Shown in pieces: positions 11,476 through 22,403 of a stretch of 64,000 nt of DNA. Made by a program: the position numbers and the translations under genes. The notes under the pieces were generated by a model. That model made no database searches, was not told the origin of the DNA, and was given only the letters and a program-made list of their open reading frames with translations. Each line of letters opens with the position of its first letter. The first letter of the stretch is position 1. The DNA comes from Morella rubra (lineage: Eukaryota > Streptophyta > Magnoliopsida > Fagales > Myricaceae), in contig CM025856.1 in the NCBI GenBank assembly GCA_003952965.2, positions 19,498,053-19,562,052 of the forward strand, in the 5' to 3' direction.

Positions 11476-12440
11476 CGATCGATCGGTAAGCGTAACCGTC
11501 ACTTTTTTTGAATCGTCGTTCAACGAATGGGAAGACGCCACGTGTTAGAACATAGCGATCGATCGTTACGTAACTACCGTTCGATCAATACAAATGATTA
11601 TATGAAACCGCCAAAGTCATTTTTACCGGTTATCTCTCCACAAAATCTCTAATCCTCTCAAAGTGCGAGGAGCAATTTTGTGCTGCATTGTCTTCCAAAG
11701 TGCGTGGAATCATCCTTCATTGTCTTCTACGTCAAAGGTACGTACTTATATTATTTTTTAAGCAATATTAAGCGGTTGTTCACTAGCGAATTTTTAGTTT
11801 ACGTTTTCTAATTTGCTATATCATCCATTTAGGACCGTAAAATATATTTATTTTATTGTTGATGCATGTTTTAAGAGTTTAGGATTGTTTTGGGATCAAT
11901 TTTGGGTGATTTTGGGCCTGTTTTGGGGTTTTGGAACGTCTGTGTGTATTCGTTCCCATAACGATCGATCGCCTCCATAGGCGATCGATCGCTTGTAAGT
12001 GCTAGGTCCAATGATCGATTGGTTAAATTCACCGATCGATCGCTGAATTTGGTACAGAGCGATAGATGCTTTAGTGAGCGACCGATCGTCTCCTCAAAAC
12101 TGTGCGTTTCAATTCGGGCTCGATCGATCATGTATATAGACGATCGATCGTTATTGTTATCGATCGATCGCTTACACCTAAGCGATCGATCGGTAAGCTA
12201 CGATGTGAAGCGTAGCGTTTTGATTAAGCGGCGATCGATCGTATTTGTGGCGATCGATCCCTTAGTGATACTGTGCGTTTGGTTGCATGGACGATCGATC
12301 GTCTGTGCACTAAAATGCGTCATTTTACCGATAGTGTTCAATCGGTCAAATTTATTGATCGATCGCCATTTTACGATCGATCGTGTAGTTACTAACGATC
12401 GATCGTCACATTTAGTGATCGATCGCTATGGATGGCGATG
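11476..12440. repeat. Left CGATCGATCG array
   Basis: More than a dozen copies of the self-complementary decamer CGATCGATCG or one-base variants occur, in a small cluster at 11476-11590 and a dense one at 11961-12440. By analogy with En/Spm, where TNPA binds a repeated subterminal 12-mer, these are candidate binding sites for the element's tnpA-like protein. The dense cluster lies inside the predicted leader intron of the first gene. Confidence 0.75.
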
Positions 12441-12555
12441 GATCGCTGTTTGTTTCAACTTCATTAATAATTACGTGATTGTGATTACTTTTTTTTTTTA
12501 AGTAATATGTTATTGTGATTACTTATTAACACATATTTATATACAACTTTTGCAG
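11738..12555 (+). other. Predicted 5' leader intron of the first CACTA gene
   Basis: A strong donor (CAAAG|GTACGT at 11738) and an acceptor (ACTTTTGCAG ending at 12555) bracket a T-rich segment. The acceptor lies 10 bases before the start codon at 12566. The candidate leader exon is the CT-rich stretch at about 11630-11737. The dense CGATCGATCG array falls wholly inside. This is inferred from splice signals only. Confidence 0.4.
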
Positions 12556-12565
12556 TATACATAAA

Positions 12566-13821
12566 ATGTCAAGAGTTAAGCGTGCACGCACAACAAGAAC
12601 CGAGACGGGATCGTCGTCCCAAGAGCAAGAAGTCGCTGATCCAATGATGACCTTGGAGAGGCGAATGGAGTACCTGAGGGGGTGGCCAGTAGCCAAAGAG
12701 CGTCCTGTGACGCTCTCTGATTTTGACCAGTTATTGTACGAGGAGAACTCCCTCTACCAGCTCTTCGAGTACCAGGGATTTCTTCATCAGCTCTCATGGA
12801 CTGAGGGGTTTTGCGTGGACGCAGTTGTGCAAGATTTTCTCTGTGCACTTGTCTCGGTCGATAGAGCACCCGAGGTGTAGCTAAAGGTGTGAAGCGTGCA
12901 GTTCTTATTCTCGGCAGACATCATTGCCGATTTCTTAAACTGCCCCCGCCCGAGAGCCCCTGTTTCCCGGCGGTACCCCTGACGGATGAACAGAGGACAT
13001 CAGAGCAGGATTTGTGGACGCTGATGACTGGGAAGACCTCTGCAGTGGTGGGTAGCATAATCAAGCAGAGTGAGTTCAGTGAGTTTTGGCGGATTTTGCA
13101 CCTTATCTGGACGCCGAACGTCGATGGCAGAACTCATTCCACCGAGTGTCCGTTCACGAGAGCTCAGTGCATGCTCTTACTGGGTCAGCAGACGTGGATA
13201 GATTTTTCGCTGTATATGTTCAAGCTGATTATGGATGAGGCTTGGGAATTAAGGAATATAGCCTCCATACGGCGTGTTTCTGACTCAATTCATCATTTAT
13301 CGAGGAGTCGTGATCGCTGCCTCGGATACAAGTAAAGAGGTTAAGAGTGAGCTGAACAAGTTCACTCTGTCCAGGAGCCAGGGCCAGTAGAGGGCATTGA
13401 CTTGAAGATTCGCTCGTAGATCAACGGCAGCCGCAGAGGAGGCATCACGGCCTTCGACATCAGCGTCAGAGGCACCTATGGAGACGGAGCACCTGTAGTG
13501 CCTCCTCCATGGGTGGCCCAGCTATTTGCGGACCTCGACAGCCGTGTCGGCACGACTGTGAAGGCCACTCTACAGCCTGTTGAGAGGCAGATGCAGTCAT
13601 TAAAGAAGCAGCTGAAGGAGCTCCGGACCGCCTTCGATGGGGAGTGCACTGTGACAATGCTGCGCAACAAGTCGGTCGTGGCTCATATGGCGGACGTCAA
13701 CGAGCAGCTGGAAGAAATTAAAAAGACTCTGGATGATTTCAAGACGGAGGCAGATCCACAAAGGATTCCCGGAGATATTCCCGATGACGTGGCCACTTTC
13801 CGTGATGCCGTTCGACGTTGA
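12566..13821 (+). pseudogene. Extra CACTA gene: plant-transposon-protein-like domain plus C-terminal coiled coil
   Basis: The frame starts at 12566 with a basic, Ser-rich N-terminus (MSRVKRARTTRTETGSSS) and runs to 12880. It continues after a shift at 12889-13335 and again at 13498-13821. The middle part, with WTPNVDGRTHS then CPFTRAQCMLLLGQQTWIDF, resembles the 'putative plant transposon protein' domain (Pfam Transposase_32 family) found in plant mobile elements; this is recognition by eye. The last 107 codons contain heptad-rich sequence (VERQMQSLKKQLKEL; EQLEEIKKTLDDF), likely an oligomerising coiled coil. Base composition is more GC-rich than the surroundings. Role unknown. It is not part of the minimal tnp2+tnpA set, so it could be a captured or subfamily-specific accessory protein. 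Two breaks in the frame. Confidence 0.6.
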
Positions 13822-14193
13822 AGAATTTTTATGTTATTTTTTTATATCTATTTGGGACATACATTTTGATTTATGGTTTTATTTATCTATTTGAGACATT
13901 TGTGTTTATTTGGATTTGGTTTTTTTATTTACGTATTTGAGACATTTCTGTTTATCTGTGGATATGCAGAAGAAACTTTGATTACCATTTACGTGTTTTT
14001 CTATTTGTATTTCTTTATCGACACTTATATAAGTAAAATGACCAATATACCCTTTGGTCGGCAAAAATAACGAAATAAGTGGTTTATCAAATAAGTAATA
14101 TAAAGAATTTAACAAGAAATCGTTTTCTATTTTTCTGTTTTGCAAGTGAACACCGATCCATTGGTGTTATCCGTCGTCTTTTGGGTGCACTAA
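13822..14193. other. Spacer after the first CACTA gene
   Basis: T-rich sequence with repeated TTTATTTG(A/G) and TATTTGAGACATTT(C/G)TGTTTAT units (13880-13955). It is likely 3' UTR and terminator region of the preceding gene. No coding sequence seen. Confidence 0.4.
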
Positions 14194-16214
14194 CCGATCG
14201 ATCGTTATATACACCGATTGATCGCTACATTAGTTTTTCATCTAACCCTCATTTTTTTAAATAATGTGAGTTTAAATGATTAGAAACATAGAAATATATA
14301 TTAAAAAAGTATGTTAGGATGTATTTAGAATTACATAAAAACATATCAAGAATATATCATTAATTTTTAAGAAAGCATGTATAAGTTATACATGTTGCAA
14401 CATAGATGCATTTTGTTTGTGTTAGTATGAGTAAGGTATTAAGATGTTAGAAACTAGTGACATAACGCTTATTTAACACATGATTATAATTCATCAGTAT
14501 GAGGTATGTATTAATATGATATTATAAGTAAATTAATTTTAATAATTAAGTCATTTGTTAGGCTAAAAACCGTTTTTTAATAATTAGGTTAACCGATCGA
14601 TCGCTTTATTGGCGATCGATCGGTACGTAACAATAACGTCGTTTTAAACGTAACGATCGATCGATAATATTACCGATCGATCGTTCTAAAATCTGGGCGG
14701 GAATTTTAATGCTTCGATCGGTAATATTACCGATCGATCGGTGTTTATCGCTCTTGAAATACCAGGATGCTCTAAAGCCGTGGTGAAGCAAAAACACACC
14801 CACGGCAAGAGGAAACTAGAGACTCGCGGCAAGGAGCTATTTTTCCTTTAATTTTGTCAAATACCGTCCTTTTAGTTGTGAGAGTGTTTAGAAGTCCTTA
14901 AGTTAAGCCCAAGCTCAAATTCATTATTTTTTAACCGGGTGAATATTGAAAAATTTGGGCAACATTTGTGAGATTTTGGTGTGAATTTGGTTCGTTTTGG
15001 TCTACATTTCGTGCAAAAGGTAATTGAATCAACCTACACTACGATTTAGAATGATTTCGTTGGTTATTTGGTGTTATTTTTATTTGTCTATTCGTGGGTG
15101 TTGTGGATTGATTTGTGTTGATTAGAGCTTCTTAGAGTATTTTTAATATGTATATTAGAATTAGTATTGCATGAGGATGATTTGTGAGTGTTTTGGGCGG
15201 ATTTGAGTGTGTGGGAGGCTGGCAAGTTTTTGTCGATCTGGGTTAGTCATGATCGATCACTAGATGATCGATCGTGTGTTAGATGGAGGTTCAGCGATCG
15301 ATCGATATAATGACGATCAATCGGTCTTGAAATCGATCGATCGTCTATAGTATCGATCGATCGGGTTAGGGCAGATTGCAAGTTATTGACCTTGTGTAGC
15401 ATTTATTCTATTCTCATGTTTAATTATTGAAGTGCTTGAGTTCTGGAAATGAATCATGAAGTTTGAGAAGACTGGAGGATGATTATAGGAGTGTTTTTTT
15501 AAATAGTGATACATCACCGTAGGTGAAGCAAAGGATCGATCGTTCTAAAATCTGGGCAATTTTAATGAGGATCCCGATCGATCGGTGTTTATCAAATGCC
15601 AGGATGCTCTAAAGCCGTGGGTGAAGCAAAAACACACCCACGGCAAGAGGAAACTAGAGACTCGCGGCAAGGAGCTATTTTTCCTTTAATTTTGTCAAAT
15701 ACCGTCCTTTTAGTTGTGAGAGTGTTTAGAAGTCCTTAAGTTAAGCCCAAGCTCAAATTCATTGATTTTTTAACCGGGTGAATATTGAAAAATTTGGGCA
15801 AATTTGTGAGATTTTGGTGTGGATTTGGTTCGTTTTGGTCTACATTTCGTGCAAAAGGTAATTGAATCAACCTACACTACGATTTAGGAATGATTTCGTT
15901 GGTTATTTGGTGTTATTTTTATTTGTCTATTTGTGGGTGTTGTGGATTAGATTTGTGTTGATTAGAGCTTCTTAGAGTATTTTTAATATGTATATTAGAA
16001 TTAGTATTGCATGAGGATGATTTGTGAGTGTTTTGGGCGTGGATTTGAGTGTGTGGGAGGCTGGCAAGCTGTTTTGTCGATCTGGGTTAGTCACGATCGA
16101 TCACCAGATTCGATCGATCGTGTGTTAGATGGAGGTTCAGGTGATCGATCGTCTATATAATGACGATCAATCGGTCTTGAAATCGATCGATCGTCTATAG
16201 TATCGATCGATCGC
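14194..16214. repeat. Internal CGATCGATCG arrays between the first gene and the transposase gene
   Basis: Clusters of CGATCGATCG and variants occur at 14194-14224, 14594-14745, 15253-15364, 15534-15585 and 16096-16214, over 4 kb from either end. This is the same palindromic motif as the terminal arrays. No internal CACTA terminus was found beside them, so they are not the ends of a nested element. Part of the array is counted twice because of the 14674-16362 duplication. Confidence 0.7.
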
Positions 16215-16362
16215 GGGTTAGGGCAGATTGCAAGTTATTGACCTTGTGTAGCATTTATTTATTCTCATGTTTAATTATTGAAGTGCTTGAGTTCTGGAAA
16301 TGAATCATGAAGTTTGAGAAGACTGGAGGATGATTATAGAGTGTTTTTTTTAGTGATACATG
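14674..16362. repeat. ~0.84-kb direct tandem duplication inside the CACTA element
   Basis: Bases 14674-15516 recur at 15534-16362 in the same order, including the GCAAGAGGAAACTAGAGACT block (14807 and 15641) and the CGATCGATCG cluster. The copies are near identical in the middle. They differ by many 1-10 base gaps near the tail of copy 1 and the head of copy 2, the pattern expected of two overlapping, poorly polished contig ends. A further ~90-bp partial repeat (TTGAAGTGCTTGAGTTCTGG at 16279 and 16399) looks genuine. Confidence 0.85.
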
Positions 16363-16939
16363 TATAATATTTGAGCTTTATATTGAATGTTTGATTATTG
16401 AAGTGCTTGAGTTCTGGAAATAAATTATGGAGTTTGAGAAGCATGGAGGATGAATATTGGAGTGTTTTTGACTTGTTATGTTTGAGTTTATTTTTGGGAT
16501 ATAATGTGTGTACCCTTAGACCCGTTCAAGGGTTAAGACGCGATAAATATGCATTTATCGCGTAATAACCCTTGAATTGTCCACAATATGGACAGTTTGA
16601 GATTGTGTATTCGTGGTTGGACGAGTTCGGTACTTGTGTCCTGTCCAGTCTTGGAGGAAATTCGGTATCATCTACCTTTTGTCTTCTGGGTATACTACTA
16701 GCATTGGTGTATGACGTCATACAACTATCGTTGATGACGTTTGCCTCCAACGCTGGTGCGTGTATTTGGGACTGGGGGAGATGCTGCCGAATTTTTTCGA
16801 GGTATGGATGGACACAAGTCGAACTGATGTTCAACTCCAAATGCACAATCTTGAATGGGATAGGACCTATCAGCTGGGCTTAAAGTCAAGTTACAATGAT
16901 TGGGTGTTTATGAATTACTTAATTCGTGTATTTTTTTAG
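15020..16939 (+). other. Predicted 5' leader intron of the CACTA transposase gene
   Basis: The donor (GCAAAAG|GTAATT at 15020; duplicated near 15859) and acceptor (TATTTTTTTAG ending at 16939) precede the transposase start codon at 16950 by 10 bases. The interval contains the internal CGATCGATCG clusters and a long hairpin. The layout mirrors the leader intron of the first gene. Both introns also contain GTTTTGGG-rich sequence just before the array. Prediction from splice signals only. Confidence 0.35.
16525..16576. repeat. 52-base stem-loop upstream of the transposase gene
   Basis: TTCAAGGGTTA (16525) pairs with TAACCCTTGAA (ending 16576), and ACGCGATAAAT pairs with ATTTATCGCGT. This leaves a 2-base internal loop and a 4-base apex. 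The 22 paired bases are perfect, in contrast to the decayed surroundings. Confidence 0.75.
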
Positions 16940-16949
16940 ATTGGTGGCG

Positions 16950-19900
16950 ATGGATAAAAGTTGGGTTTACGAGAAAAATCGGTTTGGTGAAAAGTATGCG
17001 GAGGGGGTCTGTGGGTTTGTCGTATGGCTGCTTGTTGTGTAGACTCTCGGGGTCAGATCAGATGTCCGTGTCGGAAGTGCAGAAATGTAGTGTTTCAAGT
17101 GTTGGATAAAATGGAAGATCATATATACATTAATGGGTTTGATGTGAGCTATAAGTCATGGGTGTTTCACGGGGAGGGTATTCAACTTACTTCAAATTGA
17201 GTCAAGAGTCCGTGCGAGCTTACCACATAGTGATGATGATTTAGAGGGAGATAACTCTGATAGAATGGAGGAAATGTTAACCGATGTTCGTGCAGATTAG
17301 ATGGTGGGGCGGCAAGGGTTGAAACGGAGAACCCTAATATTAAGGAAACCCCCACTTGGGGACCGAAGGCTTCGACACCACTTAATAAATTATGGGAAGA
17401 GGCAGAACATGAATTGTATCCTGGATGTACCAAGTTTAGTAAGTTGTCATTTACAGTCCGTTTGCATGTGAAGTCGGAGAATAAGTTGTCGTTAAGGCAT
17501 TTGATATGGTATTACAGTTGATTAAGGAGGCATTGCCAGAGGGGAGACGTTACCACGTATTACGAGGCAAACAATTGCGAAAGGATCTTGGGTTTAGTTA
17601 TGATAAATCCATGCATGTCAGAATGATTGTGTGTTGTTTTGGAAGGAAAACAGTGAGTTAGACAGATGTCCGGTATGTGGGGTGTCCGGTGGAAATTCGA
17701 AAATGATTTGCGCAATCGAATTCCAGAAAAGTGTTGCGTCATTTCCCTTTAATCCCTAGACTTAAACGTTTGTTTACCACAAAAGATGTAGCTCATGACA
17801 TGAGATGGCATAAGGAAAAACGGGTCGATGATGGGGAGTTTGAGTAGGCATAGATTCATTGGTTTGGAAGAATTTTGATAAGGACCACGATTGGTTTGCT
17901 CAAGATGCCCGCAACGTCCGCCTTGGTCTTGCTTCTGACGGGTTTAATCCGTTCGGAAACATGAGCAATGCGTACAGTATTTGGCCAGTCGTTGTGTTTC
18001 CATATAATTTACCCCCATGGAGGTGTATGAAGGTCCCATTTTCACTAATGACTCTTCTGATTCCGGGTCGAAAGTCACCGGGAAATGATATAGATGTATA
18101 TCTTCGACCCTTAGTGGAAGAGTTGAAACAACTATGGAAGATGGAGTTGAGACACATGACGCTTCAGATGGGACGACATTTAAGATGCATGCAGCTTTGA
18201 TGTGGACCATAAATGATTTTCCAGCATATGCCAATTTATCTGGATGGAGTACCAAAGGGAAGTTGGCATGTCCAACGTGTAATTTAGACACTGACTATAA
18301 GTGGTTGAAGCACGGGAGAAGAATGTGTTATATGGGTCATAGGAGATATTTGACACCGGGGCATGCATGGAGATATGATGTGGATACGTTCGATGGAAAA
18401 AAGAACATAGACTTCCGCCCAGGAGTTAACTGGTGAGGACATATTGGAACAATTGACGCATGTCGGGGAGACTATCTTTGGTAAAGCGTCAGGGAAGAAT
18501 AGGGGAAAGAAGAAACAATCGTCGGAACGTTTGAATTGGACGAAGAAGAGCATATTTTTCCAACTGCCGTATTGGAGTACATTAGGGTTACGGCATAACT
18601 TGGACGTGATGCACATCGAGAAGAACATATGTGACAACGTGATTGGGACGGTGATGAATATCGAGTTCAAGACCAGAGATTCAGCGGGTGCACGTAGAGA
18701 TTTAGCTGAAATGGGGGTCAAAAAAGACTTGCACTTGGTGCATGACGGTCGGGTTGAATTGATGCCTCAAGCGGTGTATACTTTAATTCGGGAAGAGCGA
18801 AGGAGGGCCTGTGAGTGGTTAAAAGATGTGAGGTTCCCCGATGGTTATGCAGCTGAGATTTCACGTTGTGTGAATCTAGATGAGTTGAAGGTTTCTGGAA
18901 TGAAAAGTCATGATTGTCATGTGTTCTTGCAGAGGGTTCTTCCAGTGATGATCCGAGGGTTGTTGAAGGAAGACGTGTGTGGCGCAGTGACTGAATTATG
19001 TTTGTTTTTTCGAGAGTTGTGTTCTCGTACGTTGAAGATTTCTGTATTGCAGAGGATGTCAGAAGATATCGGGATAATTTTATGCAAGTTGGAAATGATT
19101 TTTCCACCCTTTTTTTTACAGTAATGATGCATTTGGCGGTCCACTTACCGCGCGAAGCAATGCTTGCTGGACCAGTACAATACAGATGGATGTATCCAGT
19201 TGAACGGTTGATGGGTCGCTCGAAACGGAATGTGAAAAATAAGTCTCGTCCCGAAGGGTCGATTGCAGAAGCGTATATTGAGAATGAGTGTTCGACATTT
19301 TGTTCCCAATACCTCCGAGGGGTTGAAACAGTGTTTAATCGCAGAGATCGAAACTACGATTCTGACGGCGATCCCGAGATACCAGGAAGGTCATTGGATG
19401 TGTTCACTCAGAGAATTAGATTGATAGGGGCTGAAAAGGACATGACATAGACCGAACAGAGTTCAAGAAAGCTCGGTGGTTGTGCTGAACAATTGCAAAG
19501 GCATCAGCAACTACTTAGAGTAAGTAAAATAAAATTTCATAGGTTTTCTATAATATACAGATGTTGATTAACCTTATCATTACAGTGAACACATGGACAA
19601 CTTCGCGCGCAAGGAGTTGGTAACATTTCTCGTATGCATGAGGAACAATTTCCGGATTGGTTCTTAGGGCGAGTAAGTGTTATTGACAAATAATTCAAAT
19701 TAATTCGTGTCTTTGTTTTTAATGACCTTCTAATATATTGTTGTAGGTTCAAAAATTACGTTCTCAAAATCCATGTACATCGATCGATGAATTGTATTCA
19801 TTGGCACGTGGGCCTGATACACGAGTGATGCGTTATTCTGCATGTGTTATGAACGGATGTAGATATCATACAGTACAACGGAAGAACGTCGGAGAACTCA

Positions 19901-20573
19901 GAACAGTGGTATTGTAGTACCGGGATCACATGAGGGAAATCCAATAGAATTTTACGGAAGGCTTGTAGACATTTATGCCATGCAATACTTGCGGGGAAAT
20001 ACTGTATATTTGTTTAAGTGTGATTGGTGGGACGTCGGAGATCACCGTGGAATTCGTATCGACGAGAACTTTAAGAGCATAAACACTTCCCGACTGTGGT
20101 ACTTAGAAGATCCATTTGTTTTGGCTAATCAAGCAAGTCAAGTGTTTTATCTAGTTGATAATCTGCATGGACCTACATGGCGAGTCGTGCAGAAGTTGTC
20201 GTGTAGAAATGCATATGACATTCCCGGCCTGGATCCGGATGGTGAAGTTGATGTAAACATTGAATCGGGAGCAGCCATCGCGAATGAAGCGTATCAAGAG
20301 GACGATGCCATTGACTTGTTTATAGACTTCCGACAGTTTAACCTTAATCCACTACGGAGGGATGACGTTATGCCAAACGTTATCCAAGCTTCTGAGGCAA
20401 TTGATCGGCGGAAAAAAAGACGTATAGATAGTAATGATGTTTCAGAGGGGGATGAAGCAGAAATTGAAGAGAATACCGAAGAAAGTGGGGACGAAGATTC
20501 GTTCGAAAGTGATAGCGACTCTACTGAGGATGAGGCATCGGGCGATAACGTGCAAGAATCAGATTCTGATTAA
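16950..20573 (+). pseudogene. CACTA TNP2-type transposase (Transpos_assoc, Transposase_21, DUF4218, DUF4216)
   Basis: The start at 16950 opens the transposase-associated zinc-binding domain (MDKSWVY; then CPCRKCRN and SYKSWVFHGE after an indel). The Tnp2 core spans 17850-18720 with KDHDWFAQDARNVRLGLASD, LIPGRKSPGNDIDVYL, MWTINDFPAYANLSG, KLACPTC and HNLDVMHIEKN. Bases 18780-19450 contain GMKSHDCHVF and the DUF4218 block (MMHLAVHLPRE, QYRWMYPVERLMG, RPEGSIAEAYI). Two short GT..AG introns (about 19519-19586 and 19672-19747) precede DUF4216 (VYLFKCDWWDV, DPFVLANQASQVFY). The C-terminus is strongly acidic (SESDSD-like) and stops at 20571-20573. In intact elements this enzyme cuts the termini. Frame changes near 17170-17850, 18130, 18440, 19120 and 19910 break it here, although the domain content is essentially complete. 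Confidence 0.88.
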
Positions 20574-20694
20574 TAATTTCTTTCATGTATATTTTCTTTC
20601 TAATGTTGATGTTTGCTGAACTATTTTTACTGTTATTGTCTCGTTTACCATATCTTTATCGTTTATTTTGTTATGTCACAGCTTCTACGGTGAA

Positions 20695-22403
20695 ATGAAG
20701 CGTGGACGAGAATTTCCTTCAGTTACTTCTGGACAGTTGCATAGTATGAGTCTGATCCCGAGTCCTACCCCGAGCGCTCCTTCTCCGAGAGTGAATGAAG
20801 GCATGAGTCAAGGCACTCCAGCTTGTCCTAGTAGTTGTGCATGTAAGAAATTATTCTAAGTTATATTTCAATTTTTTTAAGTTAACGACCGACTAACTTT
20901 GTTAATTTTATTTTATGTAGCGACATCAGCTTCTAAACGTGGGCGAGGTAGGACACGTGGGTCAGTTTGGAGAAGAGTCTTGGGTCCGGGTCCGGAAACT
21001 ATCGGTGCATATCCCGAAGGGAGAGTGTGGAGGAGTGTCTTCCACTGCTGCCACTCTATCGACGAAGATTGGAATGTTGGTCCGAGGGCTGATTCCGATC
21101 TCAGTTAACAAGTGGGTCGATGTTCCTGCAGAAGTGAAGGAGTACATTATGGATCGGTGTTGGTATGATTAAATTCGTAAACATAGAATTTTTGGTGGAA
21201 GCATTTCGTTTATCATTGTAATATTGTATATTTTGGTACTTATGCAGGACCACTTCGACCTTGACTACACCCATCATGAGGACGGTGGTCGAGACTATGA
21301 TGACGGCACGTCGAATGCACCGCAACCGGATGCATGCGTATTTTAAGAAGTTCCCGAGTAAAGAGGCGGCGTTGCTGAAGCCGCACCCTGATACCACAGA
21401 AGAACAGTGGAAGGAGTTATGCGATCTGTTCACCAGCGAAGCATTTATGGTACGTGATTACAAAAACTCGTTGCTTAAATATTACATTCTTTTAATATTT
21501 AATTACTTAAAATATCGCAGAAACGAAGCGAGCAAAATAAAAAGAATAGATCAAAGTTGACTGTGAACCACGCTGCTGGTTCGCGCTCGTTCCAGCGCAC
21601 ACGAGCTTGCATGGTAAGTTAACAACTAAATCTTAGACTTTATTGATATTGTTTGTCAATAACTTTATGCTATTGTCATGTAGAAAAATCAAGAAAGCGG
21701 CAATATCAATCCTGCAGAGCTGTATAAAAGAATTATACAAACAAAGATGGGATTTGGACCTCGGAAGGAGCGAGAGAAATTTATGTAAGTCGCTTTCATT
21801 TTAATCTACTTTATGTAATTTATGTATAGTTTATCTACATTAATGTTTCTGGTAATTATTGTCATTTTTTCAGGAACGGATGGATGCCTTCCAGCGTCAG
21901 TGTGATTTAGAAGGGAAGACTTACACCGAAATTGAAGTATATTCCGAGATATTGGGCAAGAAGTCGGGATATGTTCGGGGATTAGGACGGGCGGTTAAGC
22001 CTCCGCCTTCATCAACTTTACTACACAGTCTTCTGATCTACAGCACCAGCTAGCAAAGGCAAGGGATGAGATAGAGGCGATGAGAGCTGCTAGAGAAAAA
22101 GACTTGCAAGAATTTGCGAAGAAGCAAGCTGAGATGGAGGCCACGCTGAGGGACCACCGTGAGGAGCAGCGGGTGGAGCAAGAGCGCATCCGGTTGGAGC
22201 AGGAGGAGCGAAAAGGGAGGAGCGCATGCGAGTGGAGCACAGAGCGCATGCAAAAGGAACAAGAGCGCATGCGAAAGGAGCAAGAGCGCTTACGGGCAGA
22301 AATATCAAAGGAGCTGGAGAAGAAAATGTCCTCTGTAATGGAGAAGAAAATGAGCGACATGTCAAAGCGACTATTCAGCCAGTTTGGGGGTTCAAAAAGG
22401 TAG
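20695..22403 (+). pseudogene. tnpA-like / Transposase_24 gene of the CACTA element, six exons
   Basis: The start ATG at 20695 begins MKRGREFPSV. Consistent GT..AG borders give exons at about 20695-20842, 20921-21162, 21248-21449, 21521-21613, 21684-21784 and 21874-22403. Conserved blocks include KLSVHIPKGECGG and IPISVNKWVDVP (exon 2), PDTTEEQWKELCDLF (exon 3), GSRSFQRTRACM (exon 4), NPAELYKRI (exon 5) and ERMDAFQRQCDLEGKTYT (exon 6). A long charged coiled coil (KKQAEMEATLRDHREEQ...) ends at 22403. The family is Transposase_24 (PF03004), thought to bind subterminal repeats and assist the transposase. Exon 2 contains a shift around 20980 and exon 6 one or two around 22010 and 22220, so the copy is probably broken unless these are sequencing gaps. 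Confidence 0.75.

Noticed and set aside
11961..12440. CRISPR-like array from the regularly repeated CGATCGATCG
   Set aside because: Repeats are only 10 bp, spacing is irregular, and the context is a plant CACTA transposon.
16572..16883. 103-codon frame upstream of the transposase as a separate gene
   Set aside because: No domain, unusual Cys/Trp-rich composition, and it falls within the predicted leader intron next to the hairpin.
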